From Ramularia collo-cygni (taxonomy: Eukaryota; Ascomycota; Dothideomycetes; Mycosphaerellales; Mycosphaerellaceae), in NCBI RefSeq assembly GCF_900074925.1, contig NW_019716255.1:186001-250000 (forward strand): a stretch of DNA of 64,000 nucleotides. The letters run 5' to 3'. Below are positions 1-11,050 of the stretch, one piece after another (within the stretch, counting starts at the first letter, position 1; each line of letters begins with the position of its first letter). A program made the translations under genes and the position numbers. Below the pieces are notes generated by a model that was not told the DNA's origin, did not search any database, and worked only from the letters and a program-made list of their open reading frames with translations.

Positions 1-2
1 CA

Positions 3-380
3 CTCCTAGCCGCGGAAAAAAAGCAAGCCCGTCTGTCGGGTCTTGATGCAGTGAAGCGCGCGGACATTGATGAGAAGGANATGTGGTTGAATGCGAAGAA
101 GCGCGCACATGGAGAACGAGTCAGAGACGATACAAGTTTGTTGAAGAAGGCGCTGAAGCGGAAGGAGAAAGACAAGAATAAGAGTGAAAAGGCTTGGAAT
201 GAGAGGAATGCCACTGTTGTGCAGGGCAAGCAAATGAAGGATAAAAAGCGAGAGGCCAATTTGATGAAGCGGAGAGACGAGAAGGGTAGCAAGAAGGGTG
301 GGAAGAAACCTGCCGGCAAGGGTGCGGGTGGAGGGAAGAAGAAGCCTAGAGCTGGGTTTGAGGGGAGATTCAAGGCGTGA
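3..380 (+). CDS. RRP14: SURF6/Rrp14 family ribosome biogenesis protein, C-terminal part
   Basis: The frame is open from the window edge to a TGA at 378-380 and gives about 125 residues of a protein whose start lies upstream. The sequence is extremely rich in Lys and Arg and carries the SURF6-type C-terminal signature: a segment LLKKALKRKEK, then a KSEKAW..R block, an EANLMKRRD block, and an ending with a Lys/Gly-rich run and GFEGRFKA. SURF6/Rrp14 proteins act in the nucleolus in pre-rRNA processing and 40S/60S subunit assembly. The single N at 80 is at a third codon position. Only the tail is visible, so domain completeness cannot be judged. The family call is fairly safe because several blocks match in order. 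Confidence 0.85.
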   Translation, partial: LLAAEKKQARLSGLDAVKRADIDEKXMWLNAKKRAHGERVRDDTSLLKKALKRKEKDKNKSEKAWNERNATVVQGKQMKDKKREANLMKRRDEKGSKKGGKKPAGKGAGGGKKKPRAGFEGRFKA

Positions 381-1123
381 GTGATTTGAGTTGAGATGAG
401 ATAGTAGGAATGGAAATCGAAGCGATTGGTCCTGCCATGCTGTTTCCTGGACTATTTCCATGCGTGATAATGTTCACATATTGGTCTCATGGCCGAGTCC
501 ACAGAAGAGTTGGCCGTGTGACTTTGCTTCACTAGCCAATTGCATGATGGAATACTATCTCTGGCTTGAAGATCAAACTTAGTGAGATGTTGAACGTTCC
601 ACGCCCCAGTCGTGCGTACCTGTTGCTTGCGGATAGCCCGATCTCGCTCCTTAGGAGGAGAAGCAACATAATGGTCACCAACATTTTCTTGAAAGAGCTC
701 ATCGAATGGAATACAGATGATTTGAGACAGACCGAGATTGAACGATCGTGTTTCCTTTCTTACCTTACCTTATTATGTTCGCGCAGCTCACGACCGATCG
801 AGAGATCTTGCTGAACATCAGCGTGCAGTGGCACTTGCCCACTGAGATGATACTCCAAGACAGTACTATGGATAAGAGCGAAGGATCCCACGGCTCTCAT
901 TGCTCATCGTCTGGACATGCATTGCTGGCATGAAAGATCATTAAAAAGATATGTTCGAGATGTTCAAGTCGAAGTGAAGTCGTGCCCATCGAATCTCAAG
1001 AAGCAAGCGCCACATCCAAACGGAATTTGCCGTGACCACTTCTCGACTTTGCCCATCTCATCGATCATCAAAGAAGAAACCACCCAAATCCAACCACCAC
1101 TCCTCCACTACACAGACCTCAAC
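381..1123. other. Intergenic: SURF6 3' end and ACP promoter
   Basis: These 743 bases hold no gene I can support. Short open frames show no protein-like composition. The last 100 bases before the acyl carrier protein start are C/A-rich and pyrimidine-rich, as is usual for a fungal 5' leader. Confidence 0.5.
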
Positions 1124-1808
1124 ATGTTCCGCACCGCCCTCCTCCGCTCCGCACGATGCGTCGCCCAGCAGACTAGCGTTCGCGCCGCCTCACCTGCCGT
1201 CCGCACCGCTCTGCGCACTCCTTTCATCACAAGCCGCATCTCCACCCCCGCGACATCACTCTCCGCCGTACGGTGCTATGCTTCCTCTTCCGGACTTGGA
1301 CAGGAGGAAGTTACTGGAAGNATTCTGGATCTGTTGAAGAACTTTGACAAGGTATGCTAGCTGGGGCGATGGCATTGAGATGGGATTGAGCTAATGGGGA
1401 TTACAGGTCTCGGATGCTTCAAAGGTATGGATTCGCAGGAGGCAGTTATGGATGGGTTGATATTGATGATCAATACAGCTTGCGGCGAACTCCCACTTCA
1501 CCAACGACCTCGGATTGGACAGCTTGGATACCGTTGAGGTGGTCATGGCGATAGAGGAGGTTCGTGGCGTCATATACCAAGTATGCGGAGGTGGAGACTT
1601 ACATCACGCAGGAGTTCAGCATTGAGATCCCAGATAAGGAGGCGGATGCCATCCACAGTGGTATGTACAGGATGAGAGTGCCGGAAGGAAAGCAATGCTA
1701 ACTTGCAGCAGTGGAGCAAGCCGTGAACTACATCATGAAGCAGCCAGATGGTATGTACCTGCAAGACGACCAGGTGAGGACATTCGCTAATATGGTACAG
1801 CCCACTAG
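1124..1808 (+). CDS. ACP1: Mitochondrial acyl carrier protein (six exons)
   Basis: This gene encodes a 140-residue mitochondrial acyl carrier protein, the phosphopantetheine carrier of mitochondrial type II fatty acid synthesis and an accessory subunit of respiratory complex I. I join exons 1124-1351, 1407-1424, 1479-1559, 1612-1660, 1712-1750 and 1801-1808. All five introns start GT and end AG, and the spliced frame is continuous. Residues 1-50 are Arg/Ser/Ala-rich without acids, a mitochondrial presequence. The attachment motif GLDSLD (Ser) follows, then VEVVMAIEEEF, EIPDKEAD and the family's usual ending QPDAH. Exon 2 is an 18-nt microexon and the last coding exon has only 8 nt, which supplies the final Ala-His and stop. 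The single N at 1321 is in a third codon position. Nothing essential is missing. Confidence 0.93.
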
Positions 1809-2388
1809 ATTATTGGATGAGTGTGTTGAGTTGCAATGCTCAAGGGAGACGAGAATTTGGGCACGAGGAGAGGAAGTTGCTGGTCTGTTGAAGGNGGCGC
1901 GTGACGCATTGGCAAAGCCCACGAACAGACGACCATGTACATTTGCAGGCCGAGAGAGAGGGGCATTCCGTAAAATGTGTATTGTACCATCAACCCGACC
2001 CGCTTCCATCGTCTTTCATTTGACAAGCGTTTCGGGCGCATCCTGTGATGAATTTGTCCCTCTTCCTCCAACATCTGCTAGGCATTCGCGGGCCTTCCCG
2101 CCGGACGTCGTCCTTCCAACACCGCAAACAATTCACACGCCTCGAACTTTGCACACATTGAATTTCTATACCAACCAAACGCGAGTCATACCCAAGACAC
2201 GCGACAGCTCCACCACCCCCAGATCTGGTTCTTTCACGATTGTGACGGTTGAACCTCGGCGCGCGCGCAACAAGTCGTTCACCCTTGCGCGCTGGCACAG
2301 GCATCCGCTGCTGCTAGCTGTACCTTCCAGAGAATCCTCCGTCTCTTATTTCCCGCCCACACCAACCCTCAACTTCCACCACACAAAC
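1809..2388. other. Intergenic between ACP and VPS74
   Basis: These 580 bases are the ACP 3' UTR and the VPS74 promoter and leader. An open frame runs through part of it in phase with VPS74, but the first ATG with good protein similarity is at 2389. No other feature is seen. Confidence 0.5.
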
Positions 2389-3640
2389 ATGGCTTCGGCC
2401 TCAGGCTCTGGTTTAACCCGGCGCCGAGGTGCAGGCGGCGGCGGCGGCGGAAACGACCCCAACTCCAACGGACTCGGCGACAACGACAGCACCTCCCGCG
2501 TAGCATCCCCCGCTCCCAAAAATCCTTCCTCCAACAACGGTCCCGAAACGTCCTATGAAAGCGGCGAGAATGGCCACAAAATCGCTTTTGATCCTCGAGA
2601 TATCTCCGAGAATGAAGAGCGCTCGAAGCAGCCTAAGTTGACTCTCATGGAGGAATGCTTGCTCATGGGGTTGAAAGATAAACAGGGATATCTGAGTTTT
2701 TGGAACGATAATATCAGTTATGCGTTGAGGGGGTGTATTGTGATTGAGTTGGCGTTTCGGGGGAGGATTTCCATGCAGAAGGATTCGAATCGGAGAAGGT
2801 ATCCTTTGGCGGAGAGGTTGATTGAGGTGGTGGATGATACGTTGACTGGGGAGGTTCTGCTGGACGAGGCATTGAAGATGATGAAAAGCTCAGAGAAGAT
2901 GAGTGTTAGTAGTTGGATTGATTTGATGAGTGGTGAGTTCTTGTGATCCCCGTCGCAACAGGAAAGAGGGATGGTCTGGAGGAAATGCTATGGGAAGACT
3001 ATGGACATGGCTAACACAGAGGAATGATTTAGGAGAAACATGGAACCTCATGAAAATCGGCTACCAACTCAAACAAGTCCGCGAACGCCTCGCCAAAGGC
3101 CTCGTGGATAAGGGAATCCTCCGCACCGAGAAACGAAACTTCCTCCTCTTCGACATGGCGACCCACCCAGTCGTCGACGGCGGCGCCAAAGATGAGATCA
3201 AACGCCGCGTACGCGCTGTTTTGACCAACAGAACTGTCGTCCTCCCTCCTTCACCTTTCTTACCCGAAGGCATGGAGTTCAGATACTTGCGAACGGTCAC
3301 AATGCTCTGTGCTGCTTATGCCGCGAATGTGCTGGAGAATGCCCTCGTCACATTGACGCATGAGGCGAGGGAGAGGGCTTTTGCGCAGGTTGACGAGTTG
3401 CTGGCTGAATACTCGCAATGGCCTTTTGGAAGGAGAGTAGGCGGGCAAGCTGCGATTGGAGCGAACCTGGATGGCGTGATCAGAGAGGAGGTCAACGGTG
3501 CAAAAGACAAAGAATTGCAATTGGAGGTGAGTTTCGACTTTGATCCCCTTGGTGCTTGGGGATAATGCTGATTTTTGTGTGAAAAATAGGTTGTGGCGGC
3601 TTGTCTGAGCGTCTTCACGAGACTGGACTCTCTACTCTAG
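2389..3640 (+). CDS. VPS74: Vps74/GOLPH3 Golgi phosphoprotein
   Basis: The gene encodes a 362-residue GPP34 (GOLPH3/Vps74) protein, a peripheral Golgi protein that binds phosphatidylinositol 4-phosphate and keeps glycosyltransferases in the Golgi by linking them to COPI. Exons are 2389-2932, 3033-3526 and 3590-3640. The splices restore LMSGETWNLMK across intron 1 and ELQLEVVAAC across intron 2. Residues 1-60 are a disordered Gly/Ser/Asn-rich region, including a run of glycines. The GPP34 domain then begins at LTLMEECLLMGLKDKQG and continues through ALRGCIVIELAFRGRI, KNG-like turns and the LRTVTMLCAAYAANVLENAL helix near the end. The length fits the family (about 345-390 in ascomycetes). The start at 2389 follows an A-rich context. 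Confidence 0.94.
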
Positions 3641-4212
3641 AGAGCCCGAGATGACCGGCGACTTGACCCTCGGAGTCCTCATCTCTATCACCAATCTGGA
3701 AGACGCACATGCCATTTACTGTGGTCGAGTAAGGCCACGGTGGGTGGCCAGACACATGCTCGAGACACACGGACAACACCAAATTGGTCTGTCTTGTATC
3801 CGGCTAAACCAGACCTTCCAACACTGCCGCCAAAGAAGCAGCTTCGCGGCGCGGCGTTTCNAGGCGTTGGATTTCTTTTCGATTCAAAACTTTTTCTTCG
3901 TGGGTGGGTGGGTAAAGCAGATTTTCTCAAGATAGAAAGATACCATCAGTCAAATCAGGGTCCAAAGATGAAATCTCTCTTGTTTCATCCAGAAGACTGC
4001 ATATAAATAGTGAAGACACTCATATTTCTCCACGTCTATGAGCCTGCTAAAAGTACGCTGCATGCAAACGATGCTCATCACCATCATCGTCATCATCAAC
4101 CAGCTACCGTGTCCCGTGTGTCGTAGCAAAGTGAGAAACTCCATCGCTAAACCCCATATGCCAGCCATCATCTATGCTGTCGTTGCCTTGTCCAGCAAAT
4201 TTCCACGCCTTT
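3641..4212. other. Convergent 3' region
   Basis: These 572 bases separate the 3' ends of VPS74 (+) and CSN3 (-). I see only short CAT/ATC trinucleotide-rich stretches near 4075-4100 and no coding signal. Confidence 0.5.
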
Positions 4213-5715
4213 TCAAACCATCAAATCTTCGTCTCCGTCATCACCATCTCCATCTCTCCCCAGCCCGCTCATACTACTCTCCATCATCGGAGGAAGAGGC
4301 GGATCGTCATACTCCAAATCCATGACATCCGCCAAGTCACCCTCGACGCCACTCCCAACCTTCTTGGTCCGCTTTGAGACATCCACAAATTCCTTCGTCA
4401 GCTGCAATCTTCGATCGGCCTCACGCACGCTGGCAATCAGCTCTGTGATTCTCTGCGTTCGCGCCTCTAAATCATCTGGACCATCCACGATGTCTGGCAG
4501 TTTGGCTTCCGAGCTGTGGAAAGTCAAGACGCCAGTTTGAGACAGCTCGGCGAGGAGGTACCCTGCTCCAATCATGTTTCGTACGAGGTCGAATGTGGCC
4601 TCCACTTCCATCTCCATCAACTCCGCCACTCTTGCGACAGGCAGCGATGCGTATGTCTTCTGTAGATCAATGACCTTGTATCTCACCAAGGCCGACGCTA
4701 CTTCTCTCACCAATCTCAAATTGCCTTCGTCCGCCCAGATGCGTCCTGCCTGATCCATTTCCGCCTCATACTTTTTCACGTTTCGCTGCTCGAATGCCAC
4801 GGCGAGAGCTTCGTAAGGACCGACCATGTGGCGAATCCTCTGGAGTGCTGTGGCATCCATCGTAGCGGGGAATGGGAACTGCTTTCCTTGAACCAATAGT
4901 CCTAGAAGCACCCACTTTTGATAGGCTTCGACTTGGAATGCTGAGAACGAACTGGTCTTGGATTGTGAAGGTGACAGCAGGACGTGTTCTNGGAAGAGGC
5001 GGGCGCGAGTGTGATTTCCCAGCGCCAGGTAAATCGAGCCGCCCAGGTAGTAGTATTCCAACACCCACTCTGGTCTGACCTCCGTGGACAAATGTGAGGC
5101 TTGGGTTATGAAGGCATTGCTGAAGTCGTTCTCTTCGCTGGGGAGCTCGTCGGGAAGGCGTTTGGAGGACTTGTGGGGATAGGCGTGGATGGTCTTTTCG
5201 AGGATGGGGAGTGCTTGACTGGGAACACCGCTGTGCATGGCGAGACGCAGGAGTCGGATGTGATTGCTGGTGAAGGTGCCGGCAGATGGGTCCAAGCGGA
5301 GAATTCCTGCGACGAGCGGGGAGAGGTCGGTGGCGCCGTTCTCGTACAAGACTGAACAAACGGCCTCCCACAAGAGCCGCCAGTCGTTGCCGGCATATCG
5401 TACCTGGACCGGATCGAATTGGTGGAGGAAGGGAATGGCATAGCGTTCGACGAGACCTTCTCTCCGCCTGACGTCTTTGCCAGCAGCGGTGAGTTGGTGG
5501 TTGAAGGTGATTGCGTAGGCGATGGAATTGATGGACGGATCGAGGAGGTCAAGCAGGTTCTGCTTGTCGGCCAGCTTGGAGTAGGCAACATCCTTGATCT
5601 TGGCCAATTCCTTCAAATATCCGCCGACTTGGGTGTCATAGTCCTTGGGAGACAGCTTCTTCTTGGACGTGCCGCTAGGCGGGAATTGCAGCAATGTGGG
5701 GAGAATGTCCGCCAT
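4213..5715 (-). CDS. CSN3: COP9 signalosome complex subunit 3
   Basis: A single-exon gene encodes 500 residues matching COP9 signalosome subunit 3, one of the PCI-domain scaffold subunits of the complex that removes Nedd8/Rub1 from cullins. Helical-repeat character runs through the N-terminal half. The best matching block is EYYYLGGSIYLALGN, corresponding to the YYYYGGMIY block of animal CSN3, followed by VEAYQKWVLLGLLVQGK and a PCI domain at roughly residues 230-410. The C-terminus is acidic and disordered. An in-frame GTG lies 14 codons upstream, but the first ATG is at 5713-5715, so I start there. The N at 4991 is at a second codon position. Confusion with the proteasome lid subunit Rpn9 or Rpn3 is possible for PCI proteins, but the repeat pattern fits CSN3 best, and Rpn3 is separately present in this window. 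Confidence 0.85.
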   Translation of the reverse strand: MADILPTLLQFPPSGTSKKKLSPKDYDTQVGGYLKELAKIKDVAYSKLADKQNLLDLLDPSINSIAYAITFNHQLTAAGKDVRRREGLVERYAIPFLHQFDPVQVRYAGNDWRLLWEAVCSVLYENGATDLSPLVAGILRLDPSAGTFTSNHIRLLRLAMHSGVPSQALPILEKTIHAYPHKSSKRLPDELPSEENDFSNAFITQASHLSTEVRPEWVLEYYYLGGSIYLALGNHTRARLFXEHVLLSPSQSKTSSFSAFQVEAYQKWVLLGLLVQGKQFPFPATMDATALQRIRHMVGPYEALAVAFEQRNVKKYEAEMDQAGRIWADEGNLRLVREVASALVRYKVIDLQKTYASLPVARVAELMEMEVEATFDLVRNMIGAGYLLAELSQTGVLTFHSSEAKLPDIVDGPDDLEARTQRITELIASVREADRRLQLTKEFVDVSKRTKKVGSGVEGDLADVMDLEYDDPPLPPMMESSMSGLGRDGDGDDGDEDLMV

Positions 5716-6130
5716 GATGGTCGTGGTGTCGAGGGGTTTGATGGTGAACGATGTCACGGCGGGGAAGATGAGATGATCAAGGAGATTGGCTCATGACGGA
5801 GGCGGCGCGGTGAATTGGGGCGATGAAGTGAGAGAGGGGGAAGTTGTTTGCTGTCGAGATGTTTGTGTTGATTGATGATGATGAGCTTCGCTTTCGGTTT
5901 CTGATTCCGAGCTGGCGCCTTCCAATCCATGTGGAGCTGCGGGGAACAAGCTTTGACATATCAAGGTGCAGGGGTGGATTCACGGGCAGGGTCTGGCCTC
6001 GCCACGATTCAGATCTCTCTTCACATTTCATAATTCACTTGTCCACGCCTGATTGAATTATTTGATTAATCCATGGAGGTCCGGAACACAGCGCCCTGAT
6101 CGATTGAACCAACCCAATCTAGCCTTTACC
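5716..6130. promoter_or_regulatory. Divergent promoter, CSN3 / desaturase
   Basis: These 415 bases lie between the divergent starts of CSN3 and the cytochrome-b5 desaturase and must hold both promoters. I see no clear TATA box or palindrome. Confidence 0.4.
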
Positions 6131-7795
6131 ATGCCGCCATCCACAACCTCCTCCCGAGACACGGTCCTCTCCCGCCGAAAGATTGAATCTCTCATCGCCC
6201 AGGGCCGGAAAATCGTCATCATCGAAGATGCAGTCCTGAAAGTGGATGCATGGCTGCCCTACCACCCTGGCGGTGACAAGGCCATTCTACACATGGTTGG
6301 AAGAGATGCCACCAATGAAGTCAAAGCTTTTCACTCGTTGGAGACACAGCAATTGATGCAGAGATATCGCATCGGGAAGATTGAGCCTGGTCCATGGGTT
6401 GATTTTGTGCCTCCTATCCAAGGTGGAGCCTTCAGGGATGAGGAAGTTGGCGAGGAAGCAGTGCAAGACGAAGATGCGTCTTCGGGCACGTCCAGCTCAG
6501 AGGCCTCCCCAGTTTTTGAACCTTCAATGAGGAGGAGAAGGAGAGTCAGTGACGATGCTGCCAGCGAGTCCTCGGCTACATCCATTGAGACCCTGGCTAT
6601 TGGAGAGCCTTCAAAATCCACCATAAAGACATTGGACGACCGTACACAGCAGGAAATCGACCGCGATCTGGAGATATTCCCCTCTCTCGATCCACAAACT
6701 CAACATACCATCATCGAGAAGTACAAACTCCTCGATCAACGCCTCAAGGATGAAGGCCTCTACAACTGCAACTATACTGCCTACGCGTGGGAAATTCTTC
6801 GCTACACCCTCCTCGCCAGCACATCCTTCTACCTCCTCCGAACGGNCTGGTATATTCCCTCCGCCATGTTCCTAGGTCTCCTCTGGCATCAATTGGTATT
6901 CACGGTCCACGACGCCGGACACATGGGTATCACCCACAACTTCCACGCCGACTCTGTCATCGGCATCTTCATCTCCAACTTCCTCGGCGGCCTCTCCTGC
7001 TGCTGGTGGAAACGCAACCACAATGTCCACCACATCGTCACAAACTCCGCAGAGCACGATCCCGACATACAACACATGCCTTTCTTCGCCATCTCCCACC
7101 GTTTCTTCAACAATCTAACCTCGACATACTATGACCGAGAAATGACTCTGGATGCGTTCGCGAAGAAAGCTTTGCAGTACCAACATTACCTCTACTACCC
7201 CATCCTGGCCTTTGGTCGCTTCAATCTCTATGTCCTATCCTGGCAGTACATCTTCTTAGGCCAAGGACCTCGAAAGGGACCAGCATGGTGGCATCGCTAT
7301 CTCGAAATGGCCGGACAGGTCTTCTTCTGGACATGGTTCGGGTATGGAGTCTTGTACCGCTCTCTCCCCAACGCAGGCACGAGGATCGCGTACTTGATGA
7401 TCTCACACGCCATAACCATGCCTGTTCATGTACAAATCACATTGAGCCATTTCGCCATGTCGACCGCCGATCTTGGTGTGAAGGAATCATTCCCTCAACG
7501 AATGCTTCGAACTACGATGGACGTCGACTGTCCGCCTTGGCTAGACTTCATCCACGGCGGACTTCAATTCCAAGCTGTACATCATCTATTCCCAAGGATG
7601 CCAAGACACAATCTTCGTGCCGCACAGAAACATGTCAGGGATTTCTGTGAGGATGTCGGGATTCCATATGCTATCTATGGATTTGGAGAAGGGAATGGAA
7701 AAGTTATTGGAAGACTTGGAGAAGTTGCGCAACAGGCGAGGATGTTGGCCGAGTGTCAGAAAGCTGCTGCGAAGGATCTGATTGAGGGGCATTAG
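6131..7795 (+). CDS. Cytochrome b5-fusion fatty acyl desaturase, probable delta-8 sphingolipid desaturase
   Basis: The 554-residue intronless product is an ER membrane front-end desaturase. An N-terminal cytochrome b5 domain shows the heme motif HPGG at residues 45-48 and a second heme His in AFHS near 68. A Ser/Glu-rich linker (about 95-160) precedes the desaturase domain with its three histidine boxes: HDAGH (260-264), HNVHH (297-301) and QAVHH (481-485). The last box has Gln in place of His at the first position, which is diagnostic of front-end desaturases. Fungal proteins of this size and layout usually introduce the delta-8 double bond into the sphingoid base of glucosylceramides. A front-end fatty acid desaturase is the alternative. 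Open sequence extends upstream, but the first ATG is at 6131. The N at 6846 leaves one residue between the b5 and His box 1 undefined. Confidence 0.87.
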   Translation: MPPSTTSSRDTVLSRRKIESLIAQGRKIVIIEDAVLKVDAWLPYHPGGDKAILHMVGRDATNEVKAFHSLETQQLMQRYRIGKIEPGPWVDFVPPIQGGAFRDEEVGEEAVQDEDASSGTSSSEASPVFEPSMRRRRRVSDDAASESSATSIETLAIGEPSKSTIKTLDDRTQQEIDRDLEIFPSLDPQTQHTIIEKYKLLDQRLKDEGLYNCNYTAYAWEILRYTLLASTSFYLLRTXWYIPSAMFLGLLWHQLVFTVHDAGHMGITHNFHADSVIGIFISNFLGGLSCCWWKRNHNVHHIVTNSAEHDPDIQHMPFFAISHRFFNNLTSTYYDREMTLDAFAKKALQYQHYLYYPILAFGRFNLYVLSWQYIFLGQGPRKGPAWWHRYLEMAGQVFFWTWFGYGVLYRSLPNAGTRIAYLMISHAITMPVHVQITLSHFAMSTADLGVKESFPQRMLRTTMDVDCPPWLDFIHGGLQFQAVHHLFPRMPRHNLRAAQKHVRDFCEDVGIPYAIYGFGEGNGKVIGRLGEVAQQARMLAECQKAAAKDLIEGH

Positions 7796-8920
7796 ATGGT
7801 TACGGAGGTGTATATAAAGTAACGATGAACAACGAGCAATTCACACAATACAGATCGCCCTAGGGATTGGGTCTGGACCCACACTTACACTCCCTTAAGC
7901 AGTGAAAAGTCGNCCGAATTGCCCTTCCGTCCCAGCTCCTCGTCGAATTCTCATTTTACGACGACATCTGCGAAATCAGATCCTGATCGGCCGAAAGCAC
8001 AAGATCCGCGCTCGAAAAAACAGATGCCTGATATACATGGTCCGGTGTGAGCTTCGGAACGTGTTACGCTCAGGTTGGGTGCACGAAGCTGTGGGAGGAT
8101 TTTGGAGGAAAGTATATACGATATACTCTCCTGTTACAAGNGCTGAAGTTTAATCATAATGGAAGCCCTGTATGTTCGTTTGGACGACGGATCGTCGAGA
8201 TCAAATTGGAAAAATCCCGAACAGGTTGGTTTTGTCATTCACTTTATATAGCGCTAGGAGATCAATCGAAGCGCGACGGAGACGCTAATCGTGTGGTCTT
8301 TATATACGCAGCATTTCAAGATACGGAGATTCCAAGCAACAAACCGAGACCTGGTTTGAGATTGTTATATTATGCAATCGTAGCTCCCCACAACGGATAT
8401 TGTGGATGCGATGCATTGTCCGGATGTGAGAAGCTGTGGCGATATAGTTCGGATCCTCTTCGAGATTTATCAAGCTCCTTTTTCGCTAGATTGTATGGAT
8501 TCTGCGAGATTGANTGATGGCTGCTTGAGATTGATTAAGCATGTGACTTGCTCTATGTGTACACTCGGATCCCTCCTTTGGGGACCTGATTCAATATGAG
8601 CACTCTTTTAACATTGCGGACCTCGGGATCTCCTTCGTAGACAGCGCTAGATTCCTAATTACAAGCTGTGTTCATGGCTGGGACATCTGTCGTGATTTGT
8701 AAAGAGCTTTCCACAAATTTGCAATTCCCAATTTCAAGGCTCTCGGCGGGTTTCATCGTTACTCCTTAAAGTTGTTCACAAGGAGGCACGAGCTGAGATG
8801 GATCCAGCCTTTCCTTCCAATCTCAAATCTGACCACATCCAAGTTGTTCCTCCATCTTGACAGAGACAGATCTTTTCAACACTTACTCAGCATCCACCAC
8901 GCTACCTGTGTTTATTCATA
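7796..8920. other. Intergenic, no supported gene
   Basis: This 1.1-kb stretch holds several open frames of 60-156 codons and three single Ns (7913, 8141, 8515). None shows a domain, sensible composition or splice structure I can defend. The last 60 bases form the leader of the next gene. Confidence 0.45.
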
Positions 8921-10307
8921 ATGGCGCCTCGATCCTGGCAACGTCGGCGCAACCGCCCTGACGGCAAACTACCTCGGCCGACCGCTGCGCGACGTCGAAC
9001 AGGTCACTCCGCCTTTTTAGGGAGATGTTCCATCAGAGATTTACGAAGATTCATCAGCCAGCGAATGGGGAAGGCCGCTCCATCGTGGATTTCCACTGCC
9101 GATCGTTGGTGGTGCACCAGGAAGCTCAAAGAGTTGGATAAAGACAGGCGATTCCCAGGCTTCATGAAACTACCCAAAGAAATTCGGTGAGACTCCCGGC
9201 GATGAATGTCTCAGTGAACAAATCCTAACGGCATTCAGGTGGGATGTCTACAAGAGGTTGATGGGAGTCCATAGCGAGAGGCCGCAGAGGAGCCTGTCTA
9301 CGAATCGAAACGTTACCTCAACTGCGAATACCGCCATCCTCTACGCTAACAAGCAGATCAGCTCTGAAGCTTCTGAATATCTGAGACAAGGCAATGTCGC
9401 CTACACTNGCTATGCCGACGGCAAGATCTTACCGGAACCTGGATCGCAGCCCCAGACCATTGCCAATGTCTCCATATATCTTTCCAGCTGGGGCAAAAAC
9501 GAAGGAAAGCTGGCAGAACTCATCATCTGGCACCTACCTCTCAGAACCCTCAAGTTCGTTGTAGGTCACAAGCATCATGCAAAACGCAATAATAGCGAGG
9601 AAGGAATGCAGGAGCTTCTCGGGCCGCTGAAAGGGCTGCTTTCCGAGACTGAGGTTCAGATGGTAAATTTCGATCCACAAGTGGAGGATGCCGCGAGGAG
9701 AGCGATGGCGGGCGATCCACTTAAAGTCAAGAATATTGCCATCGAGAACAAGTATCCTGCGATATTTGATTCTGCGTACAAGGCCTTCCAAAAATACTTT
9801 GGTAACACTGCTTCGGCGGACCAGCCGAGCGCTGCAGATGAAATTGCTCCTATGGATGCTCCCACGGCTGGGGAGGCGCCTTCGGCCATGAATGCGTCCA
9901 TGGATGGGGTGGACGAGACGAAAGTCATCTCTGACAGTGAGACTACCTCCGAAGGCGAATCGAATTCTGGCGATGACAAGAGCTTCGAGGACAACCACTC
10001 CTCGAACGACTCTGATTCCGGTGACGACTCCAGTCCCGGCAACGCGCCCGGGCCCCAAAACGGGTCTGATCCGAGAAATGAACCACCTTCTGGTAGCGAG
10101 TACTCACCCTCAACGCAATCATCTGCAGAAGAAGGATCTCCAGAAGATCGAAGGCCCGCTAATGGGGACAATCCTTCTGACAGTTTGAAAGTTGATTACA
10201 TGGAGCGATCTTACCTTACATGCCGATGGATTGGTGGGCAGGAGTCTCACTTCAGGTGGGATTGCGTTTCTTCGGAGCGGCCGCAGTCTTTGACGTCTTG
10301 TATGTAG
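8921..10307 (+). CDS. 2EXR/F-box-like fungal protein with acidic Ser-rich tail
   Basis: Two exons, 8921-9186 and 9239-10307, encode 444 residues. The intron has GTGAG, a CTAAC branch site and CAG, and its removal joins MKLPKEIR to WDVYKRLMG. That reconstitutes the L-P-x-E-I-R-W-x-[VI]-Y motif typical of the fungal 2EXR or F-box-like domain found in large families of unknown function. The body (residues 95-265) is not recognised. Residues about 270-410 are strongly acidic and rich in Ser, Asp, Asn and Pro and are likely disordered. The N-terminal 80 residues are Arg-rich. The frame closes at a TAG at 10305-10307. A further splice near 10256 could change the last 17 residues. A second small gene with the same motif lies at 21552-22396, but the rest of the two proteins does not resemble each other. 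Confidence 0.7.
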
Positions 10308-11050
10308 AACAACCTCAAGCTCAAGATGATGCCCAAGTGCTTCAAGGAACGGGTTGTGAATGCAGTCAGGCGATGTTTGAGGCAAGCAGCGAATTGATCG
10401 GATCGTCGTCTCTGCTTAATCTTGGGTGACTGCGCGGTGGGTCGGATGATCCTTTAAAGATCTGATGCCGCTGAGAGTGTTCATTTATGGGTCATTCATT
10501 GGGGCTTGATGTTTGGGGACACATTCTCGCTGTCTTTCAAAGCACACCGGTTTGGTTGCATGTATTAACGGTCGTTTGACAACTCACGTCTCAAGAATCG
10601 AAGTCATTGTGGTGTCGTGATCTAAGGCATCGGAGAAGTTCCAGCTCCTGACTCTTTCGGCGCAGCTGTGAAGTTACTGGAGTGCTGCAACACTCATCAC
10701 TTCGACGCGTCCGGTGCCAGTCGTCAATGCAGACCGAATTGAAGGTGTTCGACGCACAGTGCTGCCGGACAGTTCCATATCGCCCACACGCCAGGCAGTC
10801 TCAGTTCTCCACAAATTCAATGCCGCCGCGCTCTCTGAGAACAACAATGAAGATGACCAGCTCAAGGCCAGAATAGTATCAAGGTAATCATCTGGAGTAT
10901 CGAGGACGTGACGTTGACATCGGCGGACCAAAAAGACAGGGATAGTCCCGATCTAGTCCGAATGCGGACATGTGTTTAGACGCGACTTCCATCCGCAAAC
11001 ACCGACGTGATTGTTTGATTTTAGTATTCACTCACAGGTTCCTGCCCACG
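10308..11050. other. Intergenic before MAD1
   Basis: I see no gene in these 743 bases. Short open frames on both strands lack protein-like composition. Confidence 0.5.

Noticed and set aside
8047..8599. Open frames of 65-156 codons between the desaturase and 2EXR-like genes
   Set aside because: They overlap each other, contain Ns, show no domain, and have no start context or splice signals that would favour one.
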